Positions 1 through 6,877 of a DNA stretch of 10,946 nucleotides are shown here, one piece after another. Each line of letters opens with the position of its first letter. The stretch's first letter is position 1. The notes beneath the pieces are model-generated. The model was not told the origin of the DNA, searched no databases, and saw nothing but the letters and a program-made list of their open reading frames with translations. Location of the stretch: the NCBI GenBank assembly GCA_030666885.1, contig DAOUWY010000038.1, positions 1 through 10,946 on the forward strand. The letters run 5' to 3'. The position numbers were made by a program, and so were the translations under genes. Origin of the DNA: Methanosarcinales archaeon (lineage in GTDB: Archaea; Halobacteriota; Methanosarcinia; Methanosarcinales; Methanocomedenaceae).

Positions 1-737
1 ATACTTGCAGCCAGTGCAGCCGATACATTGGTCTTTTTAAACACTTCAAGTATATGTTCCAGATTTCCGCAGCCGCCTGACGCAATCACAGGAATGTTCA
101 CACTGTCGCTGATCACTGAAGTGAGTTCTATATCAAACCCATCCTTAGTGCCATCTCGATCCATGCTTGTGAGCATGATATCCCCGGCTCCGCGCTCCTC
201 TGCTTCCATTGCCCACTGCACTGCATCTATACCTGTAAATTCCCTTCCGCCATAGAGTGAACATTCAAACCAGCATTCACCCTGGGAAGTATCAACCATT
301 TCCCTGCCCGCCTCACGTCCATATCTGCGTTTAGCATCGATCGCTATCACACATGCCTGATTCCCGAAGTATCTTGAAATTTCATTAAGCAGGTTAGGGT
401 TCTTTATTGCAGCCGTATTGACAGAGACCTTATCAGCTCCGGCATTAAAGGCAGTCCTGGCATCCTTTAAACTCCTGATACCGCCGCCAACCGTAAGCGG
501 CATGAACACGTTCTCAGATGTCTTTTCAATCACCTTGGACATCGTTTCTCTTCTTTCATGTGATGCTGTAATATCCAGAAAGATCAACTCATCCGCACCC
601 TGTTTATCATACTCCTGCGCCAGTTCCCAGGGTATGCCTGCATATCTGATCTGTTTGAACCTGACCCCTTTTACGACCCGTCCAAGGGGAACCCCAAGAT
701 CACAGTCAAGGCACGGAATAATCCTTTTTGCTAACAT
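1..737 (-). CDS. hisF: Imidazole glycerol phosphate synthase cyclase subunit HisF, 3' end outside window
   Basis: Cyclase half of the HisF-HisH complex of histidine biosynthesis. It uses ammonia passed from HisH to convert PRFAR into imidazole glycerol phosphate and AICAR in the cytoplasm. Reading down from the ATG at 737-735 gives 245 codons with no stop before the window edge; the family is about 250-270 residues, so only a short C-terminal piece is missing. The start MLAKRIIPCLD places catalytic Asp at residue 11, and VIAID places the second at 134. Phosphate-binding loops are TVGGGIRS (about 82-89) and IASGGCG (about 218-224). The GECWFE...YGG...GIDAVQWA stretch (153-176) and SMDRDGT are typical of archaeal HisF. 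The gene starts inside the end of hisH (7 nt overlap), implying co-transcription and translational coupling. Identification is secure; the true 3' end cannot be seen. Confidence 0.96.
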   Translation of the reverse strand, partial: MLAKRIIPCLDCDLGVPLGRVVKGVRFKQIRYAGIPWELAQEYDKQGADELIFLDITASHERRETMSKVIEKTSENVFMPLTVGGGIRSLKDARTAFNAGADKVSVNTAAIKNPNLLNEISRYFGNQACVIAIDAKRRYGREAGREMVDTSQGECWFECSLYGGREFTGIDAVQWAMEAEERGAGDIMLTSMDRDGTKDGFDIELTSVISDSVNIPVIASGGCGNLEHILEVFKKTNVSAALAAS

Positions 738-1330
738 CTGGTCATCCCTACAAAATTTTTAAGAATAATAAGCCCTTTATTGCTTGACTTTTCCGGATGG
801 AACTGGACCGCATGGATATTATCTTTTTCTACAACTGCAGCCAGGTCCACACCATAATCAGTTGTTGCAGTGATAGTCTGGTTATTTGCAGGGACGCAGT
901 AATATGAATGCACAAAATAGAAAAAATCACCATCATTGATCCCTGAAAGTAGGTCCGAATCGTTGCGGATCTGCAGTTCGTTCCATCCCATCTGTGGGAC
1001 CCTGACTCCCGGTGGAAGACGAATTACATCTCCTTTGATAAGTCCGAATCCTGCAGAGTTGCTCTCCTCGCCCCAATCAAATAGAACATGCATTCCGATA
1101 CATATCCCGAGCATAGGTATGCCGTTGTTTATTACGTCGAACAGTTCATCTCCAAACTGCCTTAAATTGTTCATTCCATCGCCAAATGACCCAACTCCTG
1201 GAATAACTACTGCATCAGCACCTGAAAGTTTTGCACTATCTGATACAATAACCGGATCTCCATTGACATTCATCAATGCATTATAAATACTGCGCAAGTT
1301 TCCCATGCCATAGTCAATTATTGCAATCAT
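731..1330 (-). CDS. hisH: Imidazole glycerol phosphate synthase glutaminase subunit HisH
   Basis: Class I glutamine amidotransferase that hydrolyses glutamine and channels ammonia to HisF. The protein has 199 residues, a normal length. The opening MIAIIDYGMGNL and the IPGVGSFGDGM oxyanion-region motif (44-53) are characteristic. The nucleophile is Cys77 in LGICIGMH, and His178 and Glu180 in AVQFHPE complete the triad. Archaeal HisH often has this GICIGM form where bacteria have GICLGM. The gene ends with TAG at 733-731, overlapping the hisF ATG. No Shine-Dalgarno sequence is visible upstream of the ATG at 1330. A TATA-like TTTAATAAA lies about 27 bp upstream, which fits a leaderless transcript. 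The preceding gene on this strand (GltB-like A) is 229 bp away and followed by a T-rich terminator, so hisHF is probably its own transcription unit. Confidence 0.97.
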   Translation of the reverse strand: MIAIIDYGMGNLRSIYNALMNVNGDPVIVSDSAKLSGADAVVIPGVGSFGDGMNNLRQFGDELFDVINNGIPMLGICIGMHVLFDWGEESNSAGFGLIKGDVIRLPPGVRVPQMGWNELQIRNDSDLLSGINDGDFFYFVHSYYCVPANNQTITATTDYGVDLAAVVEKDNIHAVQFHPEKSSNKGLIILKNFVGMTRC

Positions 1331-1352
1331 AATCGTTTGAATTACTATTATG

Positions 1353-1361
1353 TTTATTAAA
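1353..1361 (-). promoter_or_regulatory. Candidate TATA box for hisHF (leaderless)
   Basis: On the minus strand this reads TTTAATAAA, centred about 27 bp upstream of the hisH ATG. That is the expected TATA-to-start distance in archaea if transcription begins at the start codon. No Shine-Dalgarno sequence is present, which agrees with a leaderless mRNA. A second AT-rich candidate (GTTTATATTTT, about 1403-1413 on the minus strand) would give a roughly 45-50 nt leader and cannot be excluded. Confidence 0.35.
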
Positions 1362-1524
1362 TGATCGATGAGGAAGCACTACTTCTTCGTTTGACGTATA
1401 GTAAAATATAAACGTATTTGTATATTTTGTTGTTGAAATTCGGAGACTTTTTATTATTTCCTGGTCACTACTTATTACTCCTTATGTATTTCGTAAACTA
1501 TATATGTAGCCCTGGCATTTCCAG

Positions 1525-1538
1525 AAAAAATTAAAAAA
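1525..1538 (-). terminator. T-rich terminator after GltB-like gene A
   Basis: On the minus strand, about 20 nt after the stop codon of the GltB-like gene A, the sequence is TTTTTTAATTTTTT. Oligo-T tracts of this kind are the main intrinsic termination signal for archaeal RNA polymerase. It separates gene A from hisHF. Confidence 0.55.
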
Positions 1539-1559
1539 GTCTCTCAAGCCATATATTAT

Positions 1560-3149
1560 TTATTCAAAGAGAATAGCTTCTGCTTCTTCCCTGTATGCAT
1601 CCATCACGTATGGAATACCTGAGACCTTCGCAGCCTCTTCGGTAAGGCACATCACGTCTTTCCTTGAGATGGTAGACAGGTTAAAGTTCCTGCCGCCAGC
1701 CATTAACTGCTGCAGTCCGGTCCTGGTCTTCTGGCAGTAACTGTAGATACCAAGAGCTCCCAGAGGAATCTCCTTCACATCACTGCCAAACCTATCCAGC
1801 AGCTCCTCATAATGGACAAAAATCTCCTCAACCCTACGCCCGTACTGGATTACAGTCTTGGGAAGGTCGTCCTCCTCGATCCATTTGCCAATGTTCTTAC
1901 CCACCATGCCTGGTATCATCAATGCTCGGCCCATGCATACCGCTTTCACATCAGGTGCACCCATTGCAATGGCCTTGAATACGCCGTCCTCGCTTGAGAA
2001 ACCGCCAGCCATTGCAAGATCAGGTACTCTCTTGCCCTGTGCCTTGAGTATTTCAGCGAACTCACGGACCTGGGCCTGGAGGTAGAATGTGGGTGTACCC
2101 CATTCGTTCATCATAGGCCAGGGGCTCATACCGGTACCGCCTGGTGCACCATCAAAAGTGAGCAGGTCGATCTTTGCTTCAGAACTGTATGCCAGTGCCA
2201 TGGCAGTTTCCACCATCGGGTATGCTCCGGTCTTCAGCGTGATGCGCTTGAATCCAAGCTCGCGCAACCTGTCGATCTCTGCCATGAAATCTTCCTTTGT
2301 GACAAATCCCAGGCGGGAGTGCCTCTCGAACTCGCGTATGGCACCGATCTTGTATGCTTCCCTGATGTCGTGGGCTTCAGGGTCTGGAGTAACTATATAT
2401 CCCCTTTTCTTCAGTTCAACGGCCCGGTCAATATCCTTTACCTTGATCTCGCCGCCGATACACTTGGCACCCTGGCCCCATTTCAGTTCAATGGTTTCCA
2501 GGTTGTGCTTGCTGCCCACATACTCGGCAACACCTAGTCTTGTGTCTTCCACATTCATCTGGACCAGTATCTCGCCGTATCCTTCATGGAATTTATTGTA
2601 GGTCTCGATCCTGCGGTCCATCTCAGGGGATTTGCTGATCTTGCCCTCGGCGTTTCGTTCAAGTTCAGGATCAATACCGCAGACGTTCTCGCCGCATACC
2701 AGGGTAATGCCTGAAATAGCTGCACCCACTGCAAAATGTTCCCAGTTCTTACGTGCGATATCTGTGGAACCCAGGGCTCCTGTGAAGATCGGGACTTTCA
2801 ACTTTACCTTCTGGTCCCAGCCATATTCTGTCTCAGTGTCCACGTTAGGGAATATAGCTGTGTCCGGCCCAGGCTCTACTCCGTTGGGCAGGCCGAATGC
2901 TCCTACTGCATATCCATGGATGTTCACATGGGAATAATCGATTGGATAGTTCTTGTCTGCTCCTGCCGTACTCTCTCCAAAGGGTCCGGGGTATAGTACT
3001 TCCCTGCCCCTGAATGTGGATTGAAATATCTCACAGTTGCCTCTGCACCCGTCCACACAGCGGGTACATATTCCTGATACCGGAGCTACGTTCCTGGAAC
3101 GATTGGAAGTTCCGGTAGCTTCATTTGCGTTTGGTGTTCTAAGATTCAC
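1560..3149 (-). CDS. Stand-alone FMN-binding glutamate-synthase-like oxidoreductase (paralog A)
   Basis: A 529-residue protein matching the FMN/synthase barrel of glutamate synthase (GltB domain 2, COG0069 type) and lacking the glutaminase and GXGXG domains. Visible motifs are GENVCG (153-158), KWGQGAK followed by IGGE (223-234, the barrel strand that in GltS binds the 2-oxoglutarate/FMN region), DGAPGGTGMSPW (333-344), NEWG (348-351) and AGGFSSEDGVFKAIAMGA (381-398, FMN-phosphate end of the barrel). The N-terminus carries CTRCVDGCRGNC (Cys28, 31, 35, 39), a likely Fe-S ligand set. The C-terminal CxxxxxCxxxxC motif for the 3Fe-4S cluster of true GltS is absent. Start is GTG at 3149 with AGGAGG seven nucleotides upstream (3162-3157). 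The gene is divergent from the diaphorase cluster that ends in its paralog B. The true substrate is unknown; glutamate synthesis is unlikely without a glutaminase partner here. Confidence 0.85.
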   Translation of the reverse strand: MNLRTPNANEATGTSNRSRNVAPVSGICTRCVDGCRGNCEIFQSTFRGREVLYPGPFGESTAGADKNYPIDYSHVNIHGYAVGAFGLPNGVEPGPDTAIFPNVDTETEYGWDQKVKLKVPIFTGALGSTDIARKNWEHFAVGAAISGITLVCGENVCGIDPELERNAEGKISKSPEMDRRIETYNKFHEGYGEILVQMNVEDTRLGVAEYVGSKHNLETIELKWGQGAKCIGGEIKVKDIDRAVELKKRGYIVTPDPEAHDIREAYKIGAIREFERHSRLGFVTKEDFMAEIDRLRELGFKRITLKTGAYPMVETAMALAYSSEAKIDLLTFDGAPGGTGMSPWPMMNEWGTPTFYLQAQVREFAEILKAQGKRVPDLAMAGGFSSEDGVFKAIAMGAPDVKAVCMGRALMIPGMVGKNIGKWIEEDDLPKTVIQYGRRVEEIFVHYEELLDRFGSDVKEIPLGALGIYSYCQKTRTGLQQLMAGGRNFNLSTISRKDVMCLTEEAAKVSGIPYVMDAYREEAEAILFE

Positions 3150-3190
3150 GATTTTGCCTCCTGCTTATTATTTTTACGGACTTGGCTAAT

Positions 3191-3200
3191 TATAATAAAA
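3191..3200 (-). promoter_or_regulatory. TATA box for GltB-like gene A
   Basis: The minus strand reads TTTTATTATA, centred near 3195. Adding the usual 25-27 bp puts the transcription start near 3169. That gives a leader of about 20 nt containing the AGGAGG ribosome-binding site at 3162-3157 and the GTG start at 3149. The spacing of all three elements is coherent. Confidence 0.5.
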
Positions 3201-3206
3201 TTCCCT

Positions 3207-3224
3207 GCACAACCCGCACAACCC
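3207..3224. repeat. Tandem 9-bp direct repeat GCACAACCC x2
   Basis: Two perfect copies of GCACAACCC lie head to tail (3207-3215 and 3216-3224), directly upstream of the candidate TATA box of gene A as seen from the minus strand. The GC-rich repeat stands out in AT-rich surroundings. Its position just beyond the TATA/BRE region suits an activator or repressor site, but no known regulator motif was recognised. Confidence 0.5.
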
Positions 3225-3519
3225 TGGTGAAAGGTTATTGATCCAATTAGCTCTATATTTGCAGATATTCAGATGAAAAGGGCTGCAATTTTCTGGTGAT
3301 ATTGGGAATTTCCATGACATTTCTGTTGGCCATTGATAGGTGGTCGACATCTGACTATAGTGTTATAATATATAAAAATATTGTTCAAATTAGCAAACTA
3401 TTAATATCAATTAAAAGAAGTAAATTGCCTATACCGTTTTTCAACTTAAGTTTTGTGTAGATACATTTTAATATAACTTTTAGACACCGGCTAGCTTCTT
3501 CCCAACATCTGAAAAAAGG

Positions 3520-3556
3520 TTATATTTAAATAATATATGGTCAGTAAATGGCTGAC
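3520..3556 (+). promoter_or_regulatory. Candidate distal promoter with overlapping inverted repeat for the Fe-S/flavin cluster
   Basis: A purine-rich stretch (GAAAAAAGG, 3511-3519) precedes TTATATTTAAATAATATAT (3520-3538), the best BRE/TATA-like tract upstream of the cluster. A start 25 bp downstream would fall near 3553. There, GTCAG (3540-3544) and CTGAC (3552-3556) form an inverted repeat with a 7-nt spacer. This is a plausible operator over the start site, leaving a leader of about 195 nt. A weaker proximal TATA-like tract (TAATAAAATTATA, about 3703-3715) is an alternative promoter. Confidence 0.35.
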
Positions 3557-3748
3557 TATATCCGTATTGGCATAATTATAAAAGGTGATATCTTATCCAT
3601 ATCGAGCCACATTATGTAGATCAAGTTAGTTACAATAGGCATAAAGCATTTTTTTTCAATTATTTAGTATGGAACATTCTATTGCTTTTTGGCAATACCC
3701 GGTAATAAAATTATAGTAAGGAAAATAAAATGAAACAGGAGGAATCAG

Positions 3749-4210
3749 ATGACTGCTAACGAATCTAAAGTGGATTCAATAATAGATGAATACAATGCCG
3801 AACCAGGTTCGCTGATATCCATATTACAGGACATCCAGGCAGAGTATAATTACCTGCCAGAGGAATCTCTTAAATATGTGGCTAAGAGATTGGATATCCC
3901 CAGGGTCCAGGTATTTGGCGTGGCTACTTTTTTCAAGGCGTTCAGCCTGAAGCCCAAAGGCAAGCAGCAGATACACGTATGCATGGGTACTGCCTGCCAT
4001 GTCAGGGGCTCGAAAAAAGTACTGGAAGAACTGGAACGAAAACTGGAGATCAAGGCCGGTGATACGACAGACGATGGCGAATACACACTTGAGACCGTTA
4101 ACTGTGTAGGTGCGTGTGCCCTTGGTCCGGTGGTTGTGGAGAATGAGGAATACCACGGGGAGATGACACCCATCAAGGTCGAGAGTCTGTTAAACAGTAA
4201 AAAGGTCTGA
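3749..4210 (+). CDS. NuoE/HydC-like thioredoxin-fold [2Fe-2S] subunit of a diaphorase
   Basis: A 153-residue protein of the NuoE/HoxE/HydC family (24 kDa complex I subunit type), the [2Fe-2S] partner of NuoF-like flavoproteins. An N-terminal helical part (about 1-72, with YLPEESLKYVAK and VFGVATFFKAF typical of the family) precedes a thioredoxin-like ferredoxin domain. The four ligands have canonical spacing: Cys78-x4-Cys83 (CMGTAC) and Cys119-x3-Cys123 (CVGAC). The ATG at 3749 has AGGAGG six bases upstream (3737-3742). It is the first gene of the plus-strand cluster, 11 nt ahead of the NuoF-like gene. It should sit in the cytoplasm and relay electrons to or from the NuoF FMN. In HydABC-type enzymes the equivalent subunit is essential for the core. 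The family is clear; the exact complex is inferred from its neighbours. Confidence 0.93.
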   Translation: MTANESKVDSIIDEYNAEPGSLISILQDIQAEYNYLPEESLKYVAKRLDIPRVQVFGVATFFKAFSLKPKGKQQIHVCMGTACHVRGSKKVLEELERKLEIKAGDTTDDGEYTLETVNCVGACALGPVVVENEEYHGEMTPIKVESLLNSKKV

Positions 4211-4221
4211 AGGTGAATTAA

Positions 4222-6072
4222 TTGAAAGTAACATCGGCAAATAAATTGGAAGCCCTTCGTACTGAGATATTGGCAGGGAAGGACCTGGATAAGCCCTGCA
4301 TTGCTGTTTGCGGAGGTCCTGGCTGTCTGGCAAATAACTGCCTGGAAGTAAGGGATGCTTTTATCAACGAGATAGCATCAAAAGGCCTGACTGACAAGGT
4401 GGATATCAGGACAACAGGATGCCATGGTTTTTGTGAATGCGGACCCATTGCACTGATATATCCACAAGAGATATTCTACCAGAAATTATCTATAGATGAT
4501 ATTCCTGAAATAATCGAGCAGACGATTGTTAACAACAAGACCGTTGACAGGTTGCTGTATACTGATGACGAAGCAGGACAGCTTGTTGAGACTGAAAGCG
4601 AAGTCCCGTTCTATAAAAAACAGATGCGGCTTATTCTTGGCAATAACAGCAAGATAGACCCCCACAGTATGGAGGATTACATCGCAATTGGAGGATATTC
4701 TGCCCTTTCAAAAGTGCTGGGTGGAATGCAGCCCATGGATGTGGTTGATGAAATTAAGAATTCAGGTATAAGGGGCCGTGGCGGAGGAGGTTTTCCAACC
4801 GGGCGAAAATGGGAATCCACCCGTAATGCACAGGGTGATATCAAATATGTCATCTGCAATGCAGACGAGGGCGATCCGGGAGCCTTCATGGACCGCAGTA
4901 TCCTGGAAGGAAATCCACACAGTGTGCTGGAAGGCATGATCATCGGTGCTTATGCCATTGGCTCAAATGAAGGATATGTCTATGTCAGGAATGAATACCC
5001 ACTGGCACTAAAGAACATCAATCTGGCAATTAAGCAGGCACGTGAGTCGGGTCTGCTGGGTGACAATATACTGGGCTTGGGATTCAATTTCGACCTGAAG
5101 GTCAACCGTGGCGGCGGTGCGTTCGTATGCGGTGAATCCACTGCACTTATGGCATCGCTGGAAGGAAAGCCAGGCGAACCAAGAGCCAAGTATATCCATA
5201 CATCAGATAAGGGACTCTGGGACCGCCCGTCCAATCTCAACAATGTGGAGACCTGGGCCAACATTCCCCTGATCATCAACAACGGCGCAGACTGGTATTC
5301 TGCTATCGGTACCGAGTCCAGCAAGGGTACCAAGGTGTTCAGCCTTGTCGGCAAGATCAACAACACCGGCCTGGTGGAAGTGCCAATGGGCATGACACTG
5401 CGTGAGATCATCTTTGATATCGGTGGCGGCATCCCTGACGGCAAGGCTTTCAAGGCCGTCCAGACCGGCGGGCCCAGTGGTGGGTGCATACCTGAATCGC
5501 TCATCGACCTGCCTGTGGACTACGACCGGCTGACCGAAGTAGGGTCCATGATGGGTTCCGGCGGCATGATAGTGATGGACGAGGACACCTGCATGGTGGA
5601 TGTGGCACTGTACTTCATCAACTTCCTGATGGAAGAGTCATGCGGTAAATGCGTGCCCTGTCGCGAGGGACTGCTGCGCATGGGAGAAATACTTACAGAC
5701 ATCACCAAGGGCAGGGGCCAGATGGAAGACCTTGACCTGATACAGGACCTGTCCGAAGTGCTCAAAGACGCTTCCCTGTGCGGCCTGGGCCAGACAGCAC
5801 CGAATCCGGTGATGTCCACCCTGAAATACTTCAGGGGCGAGTACGAGGCACATATCAAGGACCATAAATGTCCGGCAGGTGTGTGTACTGAACTAATTAC
5901 ATACAGTATCGATGCCGGTAATTGTACAGGCTGCGGCCTGTGTCTTAAGAAATGTCCTGCAGAGGCCATTACAGGAGAAACGAAGCAGCCCCATGTACTG
6001 GACGCTGGAAAATGCATCAAATGCGGCATCTGCTATGACGTGTGTAAGTTTGAAGCCGTTATAAAGGAGTGA
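4222..6072 (+). CDS. HydB/HndC-like NuoF-type NAD(P)H-binding FMN/Fe-S subunit
   Basis: A 616-residue flavoprotein with three parts. Residues 20-110 form a thioredoxin-like [2Fe-2S] domain (Cys30-x4-Cys35, Cys67-x3-Cys71). Residues 130-545 are the NuoF core, with the FMN/NADH loop GRGGGGFPTGRKW (185-197), the NADEGDPGAFMDR segment (213-225) and 4Fe-4S ligands Cys474, 477, 480 and Cys520 (SCGKCVPC, SLCGLG). Residues 565-612 are a 2x[4Fe-4S] ferredoxin (Cys568/571/574/578; Cys598/601/604/608). Between the last two, H544, C550 and C555 (KCPAGVC) match the Cys/His hinge that binds Zn in HydB-type proteins. This architecture is that of the flavin subunit of electron-bifurcating HydABC and NADP-reducing Hnd hydrogenases, not plain complex I. 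The start is TTG at 4222 with GAAGGTGA five bases upstream. The stop overlaps the region just before the next gene. NADH versus NADPH preference cannot be told. Confidence 0.93.
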   Translation: MKVTSANKLEALRTEILAGKDLDKPCIAVCGGPGCLANNCLEVRDAFINEIASKGLTDKVDIRTTGCHGFCECGPIALIYPQEIFYQKLSIDDIPEIIEQTIVNNKTVDRLLYTDDEAGQLVETESEVPFYKKQMRLILGNNSKIDPHSMEDYIAIGGYSALSKVLGGMQPMDVVDEIKNSGIRGRGGGGFPTGRKWESTRNAQGDIKYVICNADEGDPGAFMDRSILEGNPHSVLEGMIIGAYAIGSNEGYVYVRNEYPLALKNINLAIKQARESGLLGDNILGLGFNFDLKVNRGGGAFVCGESTALMASLEGKPGEPRAKYIHTSDKGLWDRPSNLNNVETWANIPLIINNGADWYSAIGTESSKGTKVFSLVGKINNTGLVEVPMGMTLREIIFDIGGGIPDGKAFKAVQTGGPSGGCIPESLIDLPVDYDRLTEVGSMMGSGGMIVMDEDTCMVDVALYFINFLMEESCGKCVPCREGLLRMGEILTDITKGRGQMEDLDLIQDLSEVLKDASLCGLGQTAPNPVMSTLKYFRGEYEAHIKDHKCPAGVCTELITYSIDAGNCTGCGLCLKKCPAEAITGETKQPHVLDAGKCIKCGICYDVCKFEAVIKE

Positions 6073-6077
6073 TTTGT

Positions 6078-6791
6078 ATGTCACAAAATTCACAAGCACC
6101 ACGAGGGGAAATGGTAACGATCATGCTGAACGGTGCCGAAGTACAGGCAGACCCTCACTGGAGCCTGCTGGAGGCAATACAGTTCTACGGGATAGATATC
6201 CCCACGCTATGCCACGACGAGGGGCTAACACCTTACGGTGTATGCAGGCTCTGTGTGGTTGAGATCGGTAGCGGGGATAAGACCAAACTTGTCGCTTCGT
6301 GCATGCATCCGGTATGGGAAGGACTTGAGGTGCGAACCCACAGCAACAGGGTGATCAAGACCAGGAAAACTATCCTGGAACTACTAATTGCACGGTGTCC
6401 CAGTTCAAAGAAACTGCAGGACATGGCTGCACTGCTTGAACTGAAAGAGGTCAGGTTCGAACCCCTGAACGACGACTGTATACTGTGCGGGCTGTGCGTG
6501 CGCATGTGCGAGGAACAGATGGGAGCCAAGGCCATCGGGTTCGCTGGCAGGGGTCCTGAGCGATACATCACCACTCCCTTTGACATGAATTCAGAGGAGT
6601 GCCGTATGTGCGGTGCCTGTATGTATATCTGTCCCGTAGTTGAACTACGGTGCCAGGGACCACAGGCAGAGACCGTGCTGTGCAGCGGATGTATCAATTC
6701 CGAGCCGGTATGTGCCCCGGATTACGGTGATGCCATGTGCTTCATGGTACCGTGCCTGTCGTGTGTGAAAGGACCCGAGGATGTGAAATAA
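6078..6791 (+). CDS. NuoG/HydA-N-terminus-like Fe-S subunit without hydrogenase domain
   Basis: A 237-residue protein resembling the N-terminal electron-transfer part of NuoG, HoxU and HydA. It has a plant-type [2Fe-2S] domain (Cys45, 56, 59, 75) and a 2x[4Fe-4S] domain (CILCGLCVRMC, 134-144; CRMCGACMYIC, 175-185). The segment that normally carries the His-Cys3 4Fe-4S cluster reads ELLIARCPSSKKL (about 101-113), with a single Cys, so that cluster appears lost. There is no H-cluster domain. Instead, the last 45 residues hold seven cysteines (192, 202, 205, 212, 221, 226, 229), including LCSGC and PCLSC, perhaps another metal site. ATG 6078 is preferred because AAAGGAG (6063-6069) lies eight bases upstream. 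An in-frame GTG at 6069 overlaps the ribosome-binding site. It likely carries electrons from the NuoF subunit to ferredoxin or to the GltB-like protein. Confidence 0.88.
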   Translation: MSQNSQAPRGEMVTIMLNGAEVQADPHWSLLEAIQFYGIDIPTLCHDEGLTPYGVCRLCVVEIGSGDKTKLVASCMHPVWEGLEVRTHSNRVIKTRKTILELLIARCPSSKKLQDMAALLELKEVRFEPLNDDCILCGLCVRMCEEQMGAKAIGFAGRGPERYITTPFDMNSEECRMCGACMYICPVVELRCQGPQAETVLCSGCINSEPVCAPDYGDAMCFMVPCLSCVKGPEDVK

Positions 6792-6877
6792 CAGGTATAG
6801 ATTTTGAATAAATTGATCAGGATAATTGGAATAATTTAATAATAAAAGTCATTGAACACAAAATTTGGAGGAAAAAT

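Larger units (their letters stand above)
3150..3748. promoter_or_regulatory. 599 bp divergent intergenic control region
   Basis: AT-rich non-coding region between the minus-strand GltB-like gene A and the plus-strand Fe-S/flavin cluster. No open reading frame with a ribosome-binding site, no tRNA and no recognisable RNA gene was seen. It holds a well-placed promoter for gene A (3191-3200), a tandem 9-bp repeat (3207-3224), a strong TATA-like tract at 3520-3538 followed by a small inverted repeat, and short palindromes near 3681-3704. TGACTATA occurs twice (3352-3359 and 3553-3560). The length is large for a compact archaeal genome, which suggests several regulatory inputs or a long leader for the cluster. 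Confidence 0.6.

Noticed and set aside
2089..2601. Long plus-strand frame opposite GltB-like gene A, and similar long frames opposite the NuoF-like gene and paralog B
   Set aside because: Shadows of strongly supported coding genes; their translations have low-complexity Ser/Pro-rich composition and no motifs.
3730..3759. Nine-codon leader peptide frame overlapping the ribosome-binding site of the NuoE-like gene
   Set aside because: It has no ribosome-binding site of its own and no attenuator-like structure; most likely chance.
3749..6791. Complex I (Nuo) or [FeFe]-hydrogenase operon
   Set aside because: The NuoF-like protein has HydB/HndC-type extra domains. The NuoG-like protein is only 237 residues with no H-cluster motif, and no membrane or quinone subunits follow.
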